In this document: positions 45,321-54,406 of the stretch, in pieces
Position numbering within the stretch: position 1 is the stretch's first letter
Layout: the number at the start of each line of letters is the position of its first letter
NCBI RefSeq assembly: GCF_022482905.1
Contig: NZ_JAKVOI010000001.1
Span: forward strand, 1,799,958 to 1,863,957
DNA: 64,000 nucleotides
Reading direction: 5' to 3'
Origin: Clostridium sp.
Lineage (GTDB): Bacteria; Bacillota; Clostridia; Clostridiales; Clostridiaceae
The notes under the pieces: generated by a model
Told to the model about the DNA's origin: nothing
The model's database searches: none
The model's input: only the letters and a program-made list of their open reading frames with translations
Position numbers and translations under genes: made by a program

Positions 45321-45626
45321 CTAAATCATAATTTTAAACTGTTGATAGTTTTCAATCAAAACCTGAAGCCCTGCCATCCCCATTGCAAAAAACGTTAAAA
45401 TTATTATAAGAAATATTGCCCCCCTGTCATATTTTATTTTTTCCTCTTTATTGACAACGTAAGCTGCAATAACCTCAATACCAAGTAAAATCAGAATAAC
45501 CGGCCATAATGACAATATTACATTATACCCTATTTTCCCAAACATAGTATTGATCAAAAACATCACCCCGAATACAACAAGAACTATACCTGCCGTAAGT
45601 GTCCCAACTCTTCTTCCTCCTATCAT
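45321..45626 (-). CDS. Small membrane protein, LiaI/LiaF-like TM domain
   Basis: 101 residues. It has three hydrophobic segments (about 10-25, 35-55, 70-90), with GIVLVVFGVMFLINTMFGKI and LSLWPVILILLGIEVI, the pattern of DUF5668/LiaI-like TM domains. The start overlaps the upstream gene by 4 bp. Last gene of the ECF-sigma operon; probably part of envelope-stress sensing. Confidence 0.78.
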   Translation of the reverse strand: MIGGRRVGTLTAGIVLVVFGVMFLINTMFGKIGYNVILSLWPVILILLGIEVIAAYVVNKEEKIKYDRGAIFLIIILTFFAMGMAGLQVLIENYQQFKIMI

Positions 45627-46144
45627 TCTAAATTGTCCTCCTTTTTCCTGCCTATGATGAGTTTTATCCCGATTACAGTTATAACAGCACCAACAACAAC
45701 CTGGGGAACTATTGTTCCAAGACCACAGATGAAATCATATACTCTGCTGTCCATATATGGTGCCAGTGCATATTTGAGATTATCCCATACGAGATATATT
45801 CCGAGGAGGATTAGGAGTACTCCAAAAAACAGCCTTCTCTTTTTAAATAAATTCCCGTCAAATTTCAATATTTTATCCATTGAAAACATGTATTCGTCCT
45901 GAAGCATATTGAACTTTTCCTCGGGCATATATTGTTTGTTTATACAGTCAAAGAAAGAATAGAACCATATAAGCGGAAGTACAAATAGAAGAGGTCCTAT
46001 ATGAAGCCATGAGGAAAGAAATATTATAAAGAAGAACAATGACATGAATGACAAGCCCATCTTCATAAATCCCATGTACATGTGTCCTGCTCCCGGCAGG
46101 AAAGAGAAAACTACAGTTAAGAAATTACCTTTTTTCATTTTCAT
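45623..46144 (-). CDS. Membrane protein of the ECF-sigma operon
   Basis: 173 residues with about four to five hydrophobic helices. The N-terminal LTVVFSFLPGAGHMYMGFMK resembles the TM2/DUF5668-type proteins with G-HxYLG-like motif; later LLLILLGIYLVWDNLKYAL repeats the LiaI-like pattern. Ribosome site GGAGG lies within the end of the anti-sigma gene, which it overlaps by about 20 bp. Function unknown; likely a sensor partner. Confidence 0.75.
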   Translation of the reverse strand: MKMKKGNFLTVVFSFLPGAGHMYMGFMKMGLSFMSLFFFIIFLSSWLHIGPLLFVLPLIWFYSFFDCINKQYMPEEKFNMLQDEYMFSMDKILKFDGNLFKKRRLFFGVLLILLGIYLVWDNLKYALAPYMDSRVYDFICGLGTIVPQVVVGAVITVIGIKLIIGRKKEDNLE

Positions 46145-46583
46145 TGTTGAATACCTCCGTATTGATTATTTTATCGGTAAAATTTCCAAGTTCCATATTG
46201 ATTGAATTTACCATTTTAAAGCTCGGTGCATTGATCTGCATAGTCTTTATTCTGTTATTCGCCATAAAATTCAACACATTTGAGAATACAAGCATAAGGG
46301 AGAAACACACTGCAATAGAGACTCTGAATGAATACAGGAAAAATTGAGTATTGTTTTTTACTTTTCCAGCAACTTTTCTTTTAACTTCTTCTTGAAATCC
46401 GGAAGGTACTTCCAAAAGTTCACTGTCATCAAAACTTTCCGCAATAAGTTCGGCACATTCTTCACAATTTTCCATGTGTTCGGCTATACTGGCAAGTTCT
46501 TCGTCACTCAAGCATCCATCTTTGAATTTTTGTATGGATATCACCGTCAGATGCCCATAATCATCAAATAAATCATTTCTCAA
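46125..46583 (-). CDS. Zinc-binding anti-sigma factor
   Basis: 152 residues from a TTG at 46583, 6 nt after GGAGGGAGG. The N-terminal zinc-finger domain includes SDEELASIAEHMENCEECAE (HxxxCxxC), as in ZAS proteins. A single transmembrane helix lies about 88-108 (VSIAVCFSLMLVFSNVLNFM), with a short extracytoplasmic tail. It should hold the cotranscribed sigma factor until an envelope signal. The start overlaps the sigma stop (TTGA). Confidence 0.88.
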   Translation of the reverse strand: MRNDLFDDYGHLTVISIQKFKDGCLSDEELASIAEHMENCEECAELIAESFDDSELLEVPSGFQEEVKRKVAGKVKNNTQFFLYSFRVSIAVCFSLMLVFSNVLNFMANNRIKTMQINAPSFKMVNSINMELGNFTDKIINTEVFNNENEKR

Positions 46584-47092
46584 ATTGATTCCTCCCTCCA
46601 TAAAACTGCAAGTAATTTCTTTGACCTGTACAGACGTGTTTGAAGTGTCTTTAAATTTTCACCTGTATTTTTTGCCATATCAGAAAGCTTCACATCCCTG
46701 CAGAAATAATTTACTGCCACGGTTTTATAGGGTTCTTTCAACTGGCTGCACAGATTGTATATTCTCTGATTCATATAATTGTTCAACATAACTTCTTCAG
46801 GTGAATTCCCACTTCTGTCATCCAGGAGTTCATAGTCCTCACAGGAAAGATTCTCCACCTTTCTGTGGGGGCTTTTAATATAGTCTCTGCATTTATTTGC
46901 CGCAATTTTTGTAATCCATGCTCTGAAGTTTTTTCCGTCAAATCTGTCCAAATTTTTATAGGCTGTCAAAAAAGTCTGCTGGGCCATATCTTCTGCATCA
47001 AAATAATTTTTGGTAAATGAAAAGCAGACGGTAATGACTAGACGTTCATATTGTCTTATGTATTTTTCAAACTGTTCTTTTTGAATAATCAT
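46580..47092 (-). CDS. ECF-type RNA polymerase sigma factor
   Basis: 170 residues with region 2 (SFTKNYFDAEDMAQQTFLTA, KNFRAWITKIAANKCRDYI) and region 4 (QLKEPYKTVAVNYFCRDVK and ENLKTLQTRLYRSKKLL). The ATG at 47092 is 6 nt after AAGG; one at 47098 is adjacent to it and unlikely. Followed by its zinc anti-sigma factor. A TTGAAGTG...TCGTTAT stretch upstream (47123-47150) could be an autoregulated ECF promoter. Confidence 0.92.
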   Translation of the reverse strand: MIIQKEQFEKYIRQYERLVITVCFSFTKNYFDAEDMAQQTFLTAYKNLDRFDGKNFRAWITKIAANKCRDYIKSPHRKVENLSCEDYELLDDRSGNSPEEVMLNNYMNQRIYNLCSQLKEPYKTVAVNYFCRDVKLSDMAKNTGENLKTLQTRLYRSKKLLAVLWREESI

Positions 47093-47151
47093 CACCATCC
47101 TTATTTGTCTCTACACTAATATAACGATTCAAAAATAAAAAACACTTCAAT

Positions 47152-47179
47152 TTGTAAAAATATATATTAGTATTATAAT
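47152..47179 (+). promoter_or_regulatory. Putative promoter of the DbpA-type helicase gene
   Basis: TTGTAA (47152-47157) and TATAAT (47174-47179) are separated by 16 bp, upstream of the plus-strand helicase start at 47209. The same region holds the divergent ECF sigma promoter. Confidence 0.5.
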
Positions 47180-47208
47180 GATATTAAAAACATGTGAGGT
47201 CAAATATT

Positions 47209-48654
47209 ATGAATAATCTAAGCTTTAATGATTTTGGACTCGATATGGATATACTCAAGTCCATAAAAATACTTGGATATAAAAATCCATCTGAAGTCCA
47301 GGAAAAAGTCATACCTCTCATTCTTAAAAAGAATGACATCATAGTGAAATCCCAGACCGGGAGCGGAAAGACTGCCGCCTTTTCCATACCAATCTGCAGC
47401 CAGATACATATTGATGAAAATCTGCCGCAGGTACTTGTAATCTCTCCGACAAGAGAACTTGCCATTCAGATAAAGGAGGATTTCTCAAACATAGGAAAAT
47501 TCAAAAGAATAAACTGCATGGCTGTCTTTGGCAAAGAACCTATAACAGTACAGACAAGAAAGCTCAATCAAAGAGTTCATGTGGTAGTTGGAACACCTGG
47601 AAGAATACTTGACCATATAAAACGAAAAACATTCAATGTCAAAAACATAAGGTATCTCGTCATAGACGAGGCAGATGAAATGCTGAACATGGGATTTATA
47701 GACCAGGTTCGATCAATAATAAACAAACTTCCGAAAAATAGATCAACGCTTCTCTTTTCTGCAACTATATCCTCAGAAATACTAAAACTGTGCAGCAGTT
47801 ACATGACCAATCCAACAAGTATAGATATCAAATCCAGAGATTCCGTTCTGGAGAGGATAAAACAAACATACTATGAAGTTGAGGCAGCTAAAAAATTCGA
47901 TCTGTTAGCCAAATTGATATATATTGAAAAACCTGACAGTGCCATGATATTTTGCAGGACAAAGAAAAATGTTGAGGATTTATTGTGTAAAATGAAGGAT
48001 AAGGGCTTCCCCTGCAGCGCTCTCCATGGTGGATTTCTTCAAAGTGAGCGAATTGATGCAATAAGACAATTCAGGGAGGGTAAATTCATCTTCCTGATAT
48101 GTACGGATGTAGCAGCACGAGGCATAGACGTGGAGGACGTTACCCATGTAATAAACTATGATATTCCCATGGAAAAAGAAAGCTACATACATAGAATTGG
48201 AAGAACAGGCCGTGCGGGAAATACCGGAACTGCGATAACCTTCGTTACCCGCAAGGAATTGAGATTTCTGGAACAGACAGCAGAAACATTTAATCTGAAC
48301 ATAGAAAAAGGCAGAATTCCTACAAAAGAAAAAGCTGCATCAGGCAAAAAATTATTTAATGAAAAATTGGAATCCGCTCCGAAGCTAAAAAAAGACAGAT
48401 CGAAGCATATCGACAAGGATGTGACAAAGGTATATATAAGTGCCGGTAAAAAGAAAAAGATAGGCCCCGGGGACATAGCAGGAACCATATCAAGCATAGC
48501 TGGAGTAAATCCTGAAGACGTAGGCGTAATAGATATAAATGATACCTTTTCTTACGTAGATATACTCTCCGGAAAGGGCAACATGGTCATCAACGGACTT
48601 GAAGGGAAAACCATAAAAGGGAGAAAAATACGTGCGGAAAAGGCACAGAAATAA
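47209..48654 (+). CDS. dbpA: DEAD-box ATP-dependent RNA helicase, DbpA/YxiN type
   Basis: 481 residues. Motifs in order: Q motif region, I KSQTGSGKTAAF, Ia ISPTRELAIQ, Ib VGTPGRILD, II VIDEADEML, III LFSATIS, V CTDVAARGIDVEDV, VI YIHRIGRTGRAG. The C-terminal ~75 residues (from VTKVYISAGKKKKIGPGDI) fit the DbpA RNA-binding domain, which targets 23S rRNA hairpin 92 in large-subunit assembly. ATG at 47209 has GAGG at 9 nt; a GTG at 47194 is inside that site. Confidence 0.9.
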   Translation: MNNLSFNDFGLDMDILKSIKILGYKNPSEVQEKVIPLILKKNDIIVKSQTGSGKTAAFSIPICSQIHIDENLPQVLVISPTRELAIQIKEDFSNIGKFKRINCMAVFGKEPITVQTRKLNQRVHVVVGTPGRILDHIKRKTFNVKNIRYLVIDEADEMLNMGFIDQVRSIINKLPKNRSTLLFSATISSEILKLCSSYMTNPTSIDIKSRDSVLERIKQTYYEVEAAKKFDLLAKLIYIEKPDSAMIFCRTKKNVEDLLCKMKDKGFPCSALHGGFLQSERIDAIRQFREGKFIFLICTDVAARGIDVEDVTHVINYDIPMEKESYIHRIGRTGRAGNTGTAITFVTRKELRFLEQTAETFNLNIEKGRIPTKEKAASGKKLFNEKLESAPKLKKDRSKHIDKDVTKVYISAGKKKKIGPGDIAGTISSIAGVNPEDVGVIDINDTFSYVDILSGKGNMVINGLEGKTIKGRKIRAEKAQK

Positions 48655-48663
48655 CATTTTATC

Positions 48664-49500
48664 TTAAATTCTATTTGAATTCAGTTTTAAAAATTCTGCC
48701 ACTCCGTCTTCATTGTTGGAATCTATGACTCCTGTTGCCAGCTTCTTCAGCTGTGCATATGCATTTTTAACTGCATATTTTACATCTGCCGCTCTAAAAA
48801 GAGGTGCATCATTTAGATTGTCTCCAAAGCAGATAAGTCTGTCAGCCTTCAAACACTTTTTAAGATATAGCGCTGCACAGCTCTTGTTTGCATTGATATT
48901 TGTAGTCTCAAGCCAGAAAAACCCCTTTGAATATATTTCCTCGGTATAATGACAGCTTACATTGAGTTTATCTTTAAACAATTTGTATTCATAATCCAGC
49001 CTGCCGCTTTCTTCTATTGAAAAAATGTTTATAATATTGAAGTGCCCGATTATTGAGAAGTCGCTTACTCTTTGAAGTCTCCTGTCTTTATTCTTCCTCC
49101 TTGAATTTATATATATCTCCTGTCCTCTGTTAAATACACCCTTGTAAAATATTTTTTTATTTCCTGCTGAATCCACTGCGGATACAAAGGGAGAAATATT
49201 TCTATAAAGGTAGCTGTCCAGTATAAAGTCAACATCTTCATGGGAGAGATAGTTTTCAACAATATTTTTACCTGAAAAAGGGCTGTAAATAAAGGCACCA
49301 TTATTTAAAATAACAGGCAGTTTCAAATGAAGTGGTTCAAGTATATTTTTAGAAGCTTCATAGGACCTTGCCGTAGCAATTGTAAAATTTAATCCAGCTT
49401 CTATCAATCCATTTATTATGCCGGCCGACCTGTCACTTACAACCTGCTCTGAATTCAGCAGTGTTCCATCTAAATCCGAAATATATAAGTCCAAATTCAT
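48664..49500 (-). CDS. Cof-type HAD-superfamily phosphatase
   Basis: 278 residues. N-terminal DxD nucleophile motif DLYISDLDGTLLNSEQV, then ATARSYEA; the C-terminal motif IV CFGDNLNDAPLFRAADV. The C2B-type cap lies in the middle. Probable sugar-phosphate or flavin phosphatase. Stop is 10 bp from the helicase stop, convergent; upstream gene is a GNAT protein 12 bp away. Confidence 0.92.
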   Translation of the reverse strand: MNLDLYISDLDGTLLNSEQVVSDRSAGIINGLIEAGLNFTIATARSYEASKNILEPLHLKLPVILNNGAFIYSPFSGKNIVENYLSHEDVDFILDSYLYRNISPFVSAVDSAGNKKIFYKGVFNRGQEIYINSRRKNKDRRLQRVSDFSIIGHFNIINIFSIEESGRLDYEYKLFKDKLNVSCHYTEEIYSKGFFWLETTNINANKSCAALYLKKCLKADRLICFGDNLNDAPLFRAADVKYAVKNAYAQLKKLATGVIDSNNEDGVAEFLKLNSNRI

Positions 49501-49511
49501 TACCTCTTTCG

Positions 49512-49931
49512 CTATTGTTTATACGGCCTGTTGAATAGATAGCTGTACTGCTTTTCCTCCTTGAAGCCGCATTTTGAATAAAAGCCATCTGCATATGTTG
49601 TCCAGAGAAATTTACTGGTGTTCTCTATTGGTGGATAATTCACTATAAAATCAATCAGTCCTTTTCCGATTCCCCTGCCCCTGTATTTTTCATCCACAAT
49701 TACATCCATAATCAGGGTATAAACTGCATAGTCACTTATAAATCTTGCAAACCCAATCTGAACTCCTTCATGATAAACTCCAAAGCAGGTGCTGTTGTTG
49801 ATTGTATTCTCTATTACCTTTTCCGGGCGATTTTTCGCCCAATGGGACTGTTTCAGCAGTCTGCATACATCTTTGAGATTACTGCCGCCAATATCATCGG
49901 TAAATATATACCCTCCGTTATCTATTTCCAT
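49512..49931 (-). CDS. GNAT family N-acetyltransferase
   Basis: 139 residues. The acetyl-CoA loop reads KYRGRGIGKGLIDFIV; VDVIVDE-like IMDVIVDEKYR precedes it and YADGFYSKCGF follows. Substrate unknown. It is 12 bp upstream of the HAD gene and probably cotranscribed. Confidence 0.9.
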   Translation of the reverse strand: MEIDNGGYIFTDDIGGSNLKDVCRLLKQSHWAKNRPEKVIENTINNSTCFGVYHEGVQIGFARFISDYAVYTLIMDVIVDEKYRGRGIGKGLIDFIVNYPPIENTSKFLWTTYADGFYSKCGFKEEKQYSYLFNRPYKQ

Positions 49932-49968
49932 ATCAAAACTCTCCTATACAAAATATATTAAACTTTAG

Positions 49969-51084
49969 TTATCTGTTGAAATACTGATAGTAATAGCACT
50001 TCAGTCTTCCATTATAAAGTTTCCTGTTTTTATCAGATTTTTTACCAAAATATTTTTCAAATTTATCATGGGCCGTTATTATAAAATAACTCCACCCTTC
50101 AAGTCCTGAAAAAACTCTTCCCATGTCTCCATACAGTTTTTCAACTTCCTCAAGCTCACCGAGCCTTTCTCCATATGGAGGATTGCTTATTATGAATCCA
50201 CGTCTTTTCTTTGAGCTGAAATTCTGTACCGGCATTTTTTGAAATGCTATGCAGTCCCCGATCCCCGCCTTCTCAGCATTATTCATTGCAGTTCTAATTA
50301 CCCTGCCATCTATATCGGAGGCAAGAATTCTGAACTGTCTATTATTTATGGAGTTTAAAGCATGCCTTCTCAGATCACTCCACAAGTTCTGAGGGATTAT
50401 GCCCCATTTTTCGGAGGCAAAACTTCTATTCAATCCCGGTGCAATATTTTTTCCTATCAATGCAGCTTCAATCGCAATTGTTCCGGAACCGCACATAGGA
50501 TCAGCAAGTGTTATGGACGGCTCCCATGTACTCAGCAGTACAAGAGCTGCTGCCAGTGTTTCCTTGATAGGCGCCTCCCCTGAATTCTTCCTGTATCCCC
50601 TTTTATGGAGTCCCTCGCCTGAAGTATCCACTGTAAGGGTAACCATATCCTTTAAAATTCCCACTTCTATTCTGTACTCGGCTCCGGTTTCATCAAATTT
50701 TTCCAGCCTGTATTTATTTTTCATGGACTCGACTACTGCTTTTTTTACTATGGACTGGCAGTCCGGGACACTGTGCAGCTGGGATTTCACGGACTTGCCG
50801 GTCACATGCATAAATGCATCTTCCGGCATCAAATCCCCCCAATCCACAGAAAGTGTTCCCTGAAAGAGTTCCTCAAAGCTCTGTGCCCTGAATTCTGCCA
50901 TTCTTATAAGTACCCTGTCTGCAGTTCTAAGCCACAGATTGCAGGTAACTATATCCATTTCATCACCATGAAAGATAACTCTCCCATTTTCAATTTTCAA
51001 GTTTTCATATCCAAGTTCTCTGAGTTCTCCTGCAACTACTGATTCCAACCCGAAGGTTGAAGTTGCAATTAAAGTATAGCCCAT
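49969..51084 (-). CDS. THUMP-domain class I rRNA/tRNA methyltransferase
   Basis: 371 residues. The N-terminal THUMP domain (about 1-160) is followed by a Rossmann methyltransferase with LADPMCGSGTIAIEAALIG (SAM binding) and the catalytic FIISNPPYGERLGEL. It resembles the B. subtilis YpsC / RlmL N-terminal half, an N2-guanine methyltransferase of 23S rRNA. The N-terminal 4FxxC-type domain is not separately visible. Monocistronic or with the DUF362 gene 27 bp upstream. Confidence 0.93.
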   Translation of the reverse strand: MGYTLIATSTFGLESVVAGELRELGYENLKIENGRVIFHGDEMDIVTCNLWLRTADRVLIRMAEFRAQSFEELFQGTLSVDWGDLMPEDAFMHVTGKSVKSQLHSVPDCQSIVKKAVVESMKNKYRLEKFDETGAEYRIEVGILKDMVTLTVDTSGEGLHKRGYRKNSGEAPIKETLAAALVLLSTWEPSITLADPMCGSGTIAIEAALIGKNIAPGLNRSFASEKWGIIPQNLWSDLRRHALNSINNRQFRILASDIDGRVIRTAMNNAEKAGIGDCIAFQKMPVQNFSSKKRRGFIISNPPYGERLGELEEVEKLYGDMGRVFSGLEGWSYFIITAHDKFEKYFGKKSDKNRKLYNGRLKCYYYQYFNR

Positions 51085-51111
51085 TATCTTCCTCCATATA
51101 ATGTAATACAG

Positions 51112-52224
51112 TTAAATTTCTATTAGATTGTAATTCCTGGTTCCCAGTCCTATTTCTTCCCCATAACTAAGCTGGACGTATCCATAGGTATTACCTCTTA
51201 GATTTTTAAATTTATCGCTGCAGTCTTCATGATCATGCCCATCACAGAGCATTGTATTTGCCAGGGCTGCCGCATTGTTTACAAGGTCATAGCAGGCTGT
51301 ATCCAGTGCAACAGGATCTTTGGATGCCAATATGCCTATATCAGGTACTATGGGTGTATCACTCCATGGAACACAATCACAATCCGGAGTAACATTTATA
51401 ACAAAATTGATATATCCTACTTTATCCTCTTTTCCCATGACAGCACCATAGGCATACTCCGTAAGTTTTTCCGTAAATATTTTAGACTCCATTTCACCTC
51501 CGGATTCAATTGCCTTTACAGGACAGACTGTCATGCATTCTCCACAGCCTACACATTTCATTTTGTCTATAGATGATTTTTTATCTTCCATGGCAATGGC
51601 CGCCTTAGGACAGACCTCACTGCATTTTCCGCAGCCAATACACTTGTCTGTATTTACACCCGGTCTCACCGAGTGCTGATCCTTTTTTCCACGAGGATTT
51701 GCACATCCCATGGCGAGATTTTTGATTGCTCCGCCGAAGCCGGCCATTTCATGGCCCTTAAAATGAGACATGACAATCATACTGTCAGCTTCTGCTATGG
51801 CACCTGCAATCCTCGTATTCTTGAAATGTTTCTTGCCTATGTGGACTTCTTTTACATTTTCACCCTTCAATCCGTCAGCTATTATTACGGGGGCATCCAC
51901 CACCGAGTGATTGAACCCGTGAAGTGCTGCAGTATTTGCATGATCGACTGCATTTGCCCTGCTTCCCGAGTACAATGTATTTGAATCGGTCAAGAATGGT
52001 TTTGCATTCGACTCCTTTATTTTATCCACAACCTGCCTTACAAAAACAGGATTTATGTATCCATCACTTCCAAGTTCCCCAAAGTGGATTTTTACAGCTG
52101 TTAGATCTCCCCTGTTTAAGAGCCCCTTGAACCCTGCCCTTTCAAACAGTTTCCTGATCTTGTTAACCTTGTTTTGTTTCTTGCTTCTTGCCCTCAAGTT
52201 TGCAAAATAAACATCACTTTTCAT
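51112..52224 (-). CDS. DUF362-family protein with two 4Fe-4S sites
   Basis: 370 residues. The N-terminal and C-terminal parts are DUF362; between them is a bis-4Fe-4S ferredoxin segment, CIGCGKCSEVCPKAAIA and CVGCGECMTVCPVKAIE. VMSHFKGHEMAGFGGAIKN and SVRPGVNTDKCIGCG are typical. Function unknown; widespread in anaerobes. It may transfer electrons. No obvious operon partner except the THUMP gene. Confidence 0.92.
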   Translation of the reverse strand: MKSDVYFANLRARSKKQNKVNKIRKLFERAGFKGLLNRGDLTAVKIHFGELGSDGYINPVFVRQVVDKIKESNAKPFLTDSNTLYSGSRANAVDHANTAALHGFNHSVVDAPVIIADGLKGENVKEVHIGKKHFKNTRIAGAIAEADSMIVMSHFKGHEMAGFGGAIKNLAMGCANPRGKKDQHSVRPGVNTDKCIGCGKCSEVCPKAAIAMEDKKSSIDKMKCVGCGECMTVCPVKAIESGGEMESKIFTEKLTEYAYGAVMGKEDKVGYINFVINVTPDCDCVPWSDTPIVPDIGILASKDPVALDTACYDLVNNAAALANTMLCDGHDHEDCSDKFKNLRGNTYGYVQLSYGEEIGLGTRNYNLIEI

Positions 52225-52253
52225 TATGATCCCCCTTTACTATAGTTGTAAAC

Positions 52254-53027
52254 TTATTTCAATTCTCCCTCCAGAAATCCTATGCTATAGTCAAGCACTT
52301 CTTCCTCCCAGCTCTTCTTATTGAATGTATGATCTGCTCCCTGAACAGCATGTAAAACAGCCTTTATCCCATAAATTTCAAGATATTTTTCCGATACGTC
52401 AAATGGGACAGTTTCATCATTATCACCATGTATAAGCATGACATTTTTATCATAAGGAGATGCCTTTTCCAAAATATCCAGATCCTTGAGATCATCCAAA
52501 AATCCTGTACCCAGAGACAGTCCTTCCACATCCCAAAAACCCTGTTTGCGCATTTCAATTATATCATCTTCCATTTTGCCATTTATAACAATTTCTCTTA
52601 TGTTCCCAGCAGGCGCCCACAGACAGAGACAGCTTACATCATCCCTGCAGTCTCCTGCAAGCATGCTTGAAACCGCCCCTCCAAGGCTGAGACCTAAAAC
52701 TCCTATTTTACCTGTATCAATAAACTTCAGTGATTTTACATATTCAAGAACAGTTTTTGCATCATCAAGCTCCCTGGAAACAGTCATATCAATAAAATCT
52801 CCATCACTTTCCCCGCTTCCGGCAAAATCAAATCTCACACTGGCTATTCCCCTGTCCGCCAGCATCCTGGACAACTTTACAAATATAAAATGCGGTCCCA
52901 TCTTATGTCCCGTAAATCCGTGAAAAATGCAAACTACAGGAACCTTCCCGGTAATCTTCTCAGGTGTATGAAGCATTCCCCTAAGCATCTTGCCTTCCGT
53001 ATTTTTAATCTCGACTGATTTTTGCAT
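52254..53027 (-). CDS. Alpha/beta hydrolase
   Basis: 257 residues. The nucleophile elbow is VLGLSLGGAVSSM, the oxyanion-side motif is FHGFTGHKMGPHF, and the catalytic Asp and His lie in GDNDETVPF and VQGADHTFNK. It resembles acyl-peptide-hydrolase/BAAT-like serine esterases (feruloyl esterase-like). Substrate unknown. 30 bp upstream of the DUF362 gene stop-to-start, perhaps one transcript. Confidence 0.9.
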   Translation of the reverse strand: MQKSVEIKNTEGKMLRGMLHTPEKITGKVPVVCIFHGFTGHKMGPHFIFVKLSRMLADRGIASVRFDFAGSGESDGDFIDMTVSRELDDAKTVLEYVKSLKFIDTGKIGVLGLSLGGAVSSMLAGDCRDDVSCLCLWAPAGNIREIVINGKMEDDIIEMRKQGFWDVEGLSLGTGFLDDLKDLDILEKASPYDKNVMLIHGDNDETVPFDVSEKYLEIYGIKAVLHAVQGADHTFNKKSWEEEVLDYSIGFLEGELK

Positions 53028-53164
53028 TAAAATTCGCCTCCAAATAATATCAATAACTTATTATATCCAATATTGCAGACACTTTTCAACTGAACGTCCT
53101 CTTGTATATAATAAAAAAACAGCAGGATAATTATATTATCACTGCCATTTAAGCACACCATTTT

Positions 53165-53473
53165 TCATATTTGAAGTCTCTTTACTATTTCGCCGCCTTC
53201 AATATGCTTGTCCATAATTTCTTCAACATCATCTGGAGTAACTCCACCATACCATACTCCATCTGGATACACAACTACAATCGGGCCCCTGTCACAAAGT
53301 GAAAAGCATCCAGTATTGGTTACCAGTACTTCTCCATCCAGTTCCCTGTCATCTATTTCCTCCATAAACTTCCCCACTATGTCCACAGAATTTTTGGAAT
53401 AACATGCACCCTGCTGTTTTCCATTAATTCTGCAGCTTGTACAGACAAAAATATGATACTTGGGATTAACCAT
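53165..53473 (-). CDS. Thioredoxin-like [2Fe-2S] ferredoxin
   Basis: 102 residues. Cluster cysteines in FVCTSCRINGKQQGAC and VTNTGCFSLCDRGPIVVVYP, the pattern of the C. pasteurianum/Shethna-type thioredoxin-like ferredoxin. Soluble electron carrier; partner unknown. Stands alone between the hydrolase and the ferritin-like gene. Confidence 0.94.
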   Translation of the reverse strand: MVNPKYHIFVCTSCRINGKQQGACYSKNSVDIVGKFMEEIDDRELDGEVLVTNTGCFSLCDRGPIVVVYPDGVWYGGVTPDDVEEIMDKHIEGGEIVKRLQI

Positions 53474-53595
53474 ATAAATACCCCCTTAATAACTTTTAGA
53501 TTATATAAAATAATCTATCACAATTTGTTATCAATTTCAATATAAAAATATCAATTTATCACAACTCGGGCATTATATTAAAAATTTGATTATAT

Positions 53596-54078
53596 CTACA
53601 CTATTTCTTTGAGCAGTTTTGAAAAATATGCAGCATGTCCTTTTTCTTCTTCTATTATGAGCGACAAAATGTCTTTAACTTCTTTTTTGGAAATACCCTT
53701 ATATAATTGAGAATAAACATCGACTGTAAGTTCTTCTGTCTTTACTGCATGCTCTATTGCAGTTTTCAAATCTGCAAATGCATCTTCAGGCTGCTCTTTT
53801 TGATTAAAGACTTTATTTTCGATTAAATTTTTGAGATGTGCAGTTACTTCTTCGTCAAAAAGATAGTCGGAATCAGTATCTTTTTTATTTGACACTTCAT
53901 CAAAAAGCTTTCTGAACTTTTCCTTGTGAACAAATTCCTGTCCTGCTGCAGATATTAAAAATTGCTTAATCTTACCTTTAGTATAATTTGCACCATTTGT
54001 ATAAAATTTATATCCTTCATCTTCCATAAGTATTGCAACTTTAAGCATCTCAGCTGCATTAAAATTATTGTTGGCCAT
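53596..54078 (-). CDS. Ferritin-like (rubrerythrin-type) diiron protein
   Basis: 160 residues of four-helix bundle. Diiron ligands fit Glu/His in MEDEGYKFY, GQEFVHKEKF, AVKTEELTVDVY and IEEEKGHAAYF. No C-terminal rubredoxin domain, so it is an erythrin/ferritin-like protein rather than classical rubrerythrin. Peroxide or oxygen defence is likely in this anaerobe. A good sigma-A-like promoter lies upstream (54119-54147). Confidence 0.88.
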   Translation of the reverse strand: MANNNFNAAEMLKVAILMEDEGYKFYTNGANYTKGKIKQFLISAAGQEFVHKEKFRKLFDEVSNKKDTDSDYLFDEEVTAHLKNLIENKVFNQKEQPEDAFADLKTAIEHAVKTEELTVDVYSQLYKGISKKEVKDILSLIIEEEKGHAAYFSKLLKEIV

Positions 54079-54118
54079 TAATATCCCTTCCCTTCTGATG
54101 ATTGATTCATATAGTTAA

Positions 54119-54147
54119 ATAATACACTCTCAAGAAACATTTATCAA
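54119..54147 (-). promoter_or_regulatory. Putative promoter of the ferritin-like gene
   Basis: On the minus strand TTGATA (54147-54142) and TATTAT (54124-54119) are separated by exactly 17 bp. No PerR-like box is evident nearby. Confidence 0.6.
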
Positions 54148-54406
54148 TACCGTGAATTCTGACATTTATTTAATGGAATATTTATTTTAAGCATGCAGAA
54201 ACAAGAAATAAACTATCAAAATACCGGATTAAATACAAACTTAATCCTATATTTCTATAATTTTCTGTAAATTCTGTTAAATATTTTAATTTCATTAACA
54301 AATTAGAGACACTATATTCATATTTATTATTTATACTTTAAAACAAGTTTTGCAATTACAGCAAAATTTATTGTACAACAAATAAAACTTTAGGAGGTTT
54401 CTCTTT
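54148..54406. other. AT-rich intergenic region upstream of the CAP-domain gene
   Basis: Together with 54079-54147 this is the only gap over 300 bp. It is very AT-rich and holds no convincing open frame. A small GGATTAA/TTAATCC hairpin (54226-54232 with 54241-54247) is the only clear structure. The promoter and the AGGAGG ribosome site (54392-54398) of the CAP gene lie at the right end. Confidence 0.6.
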
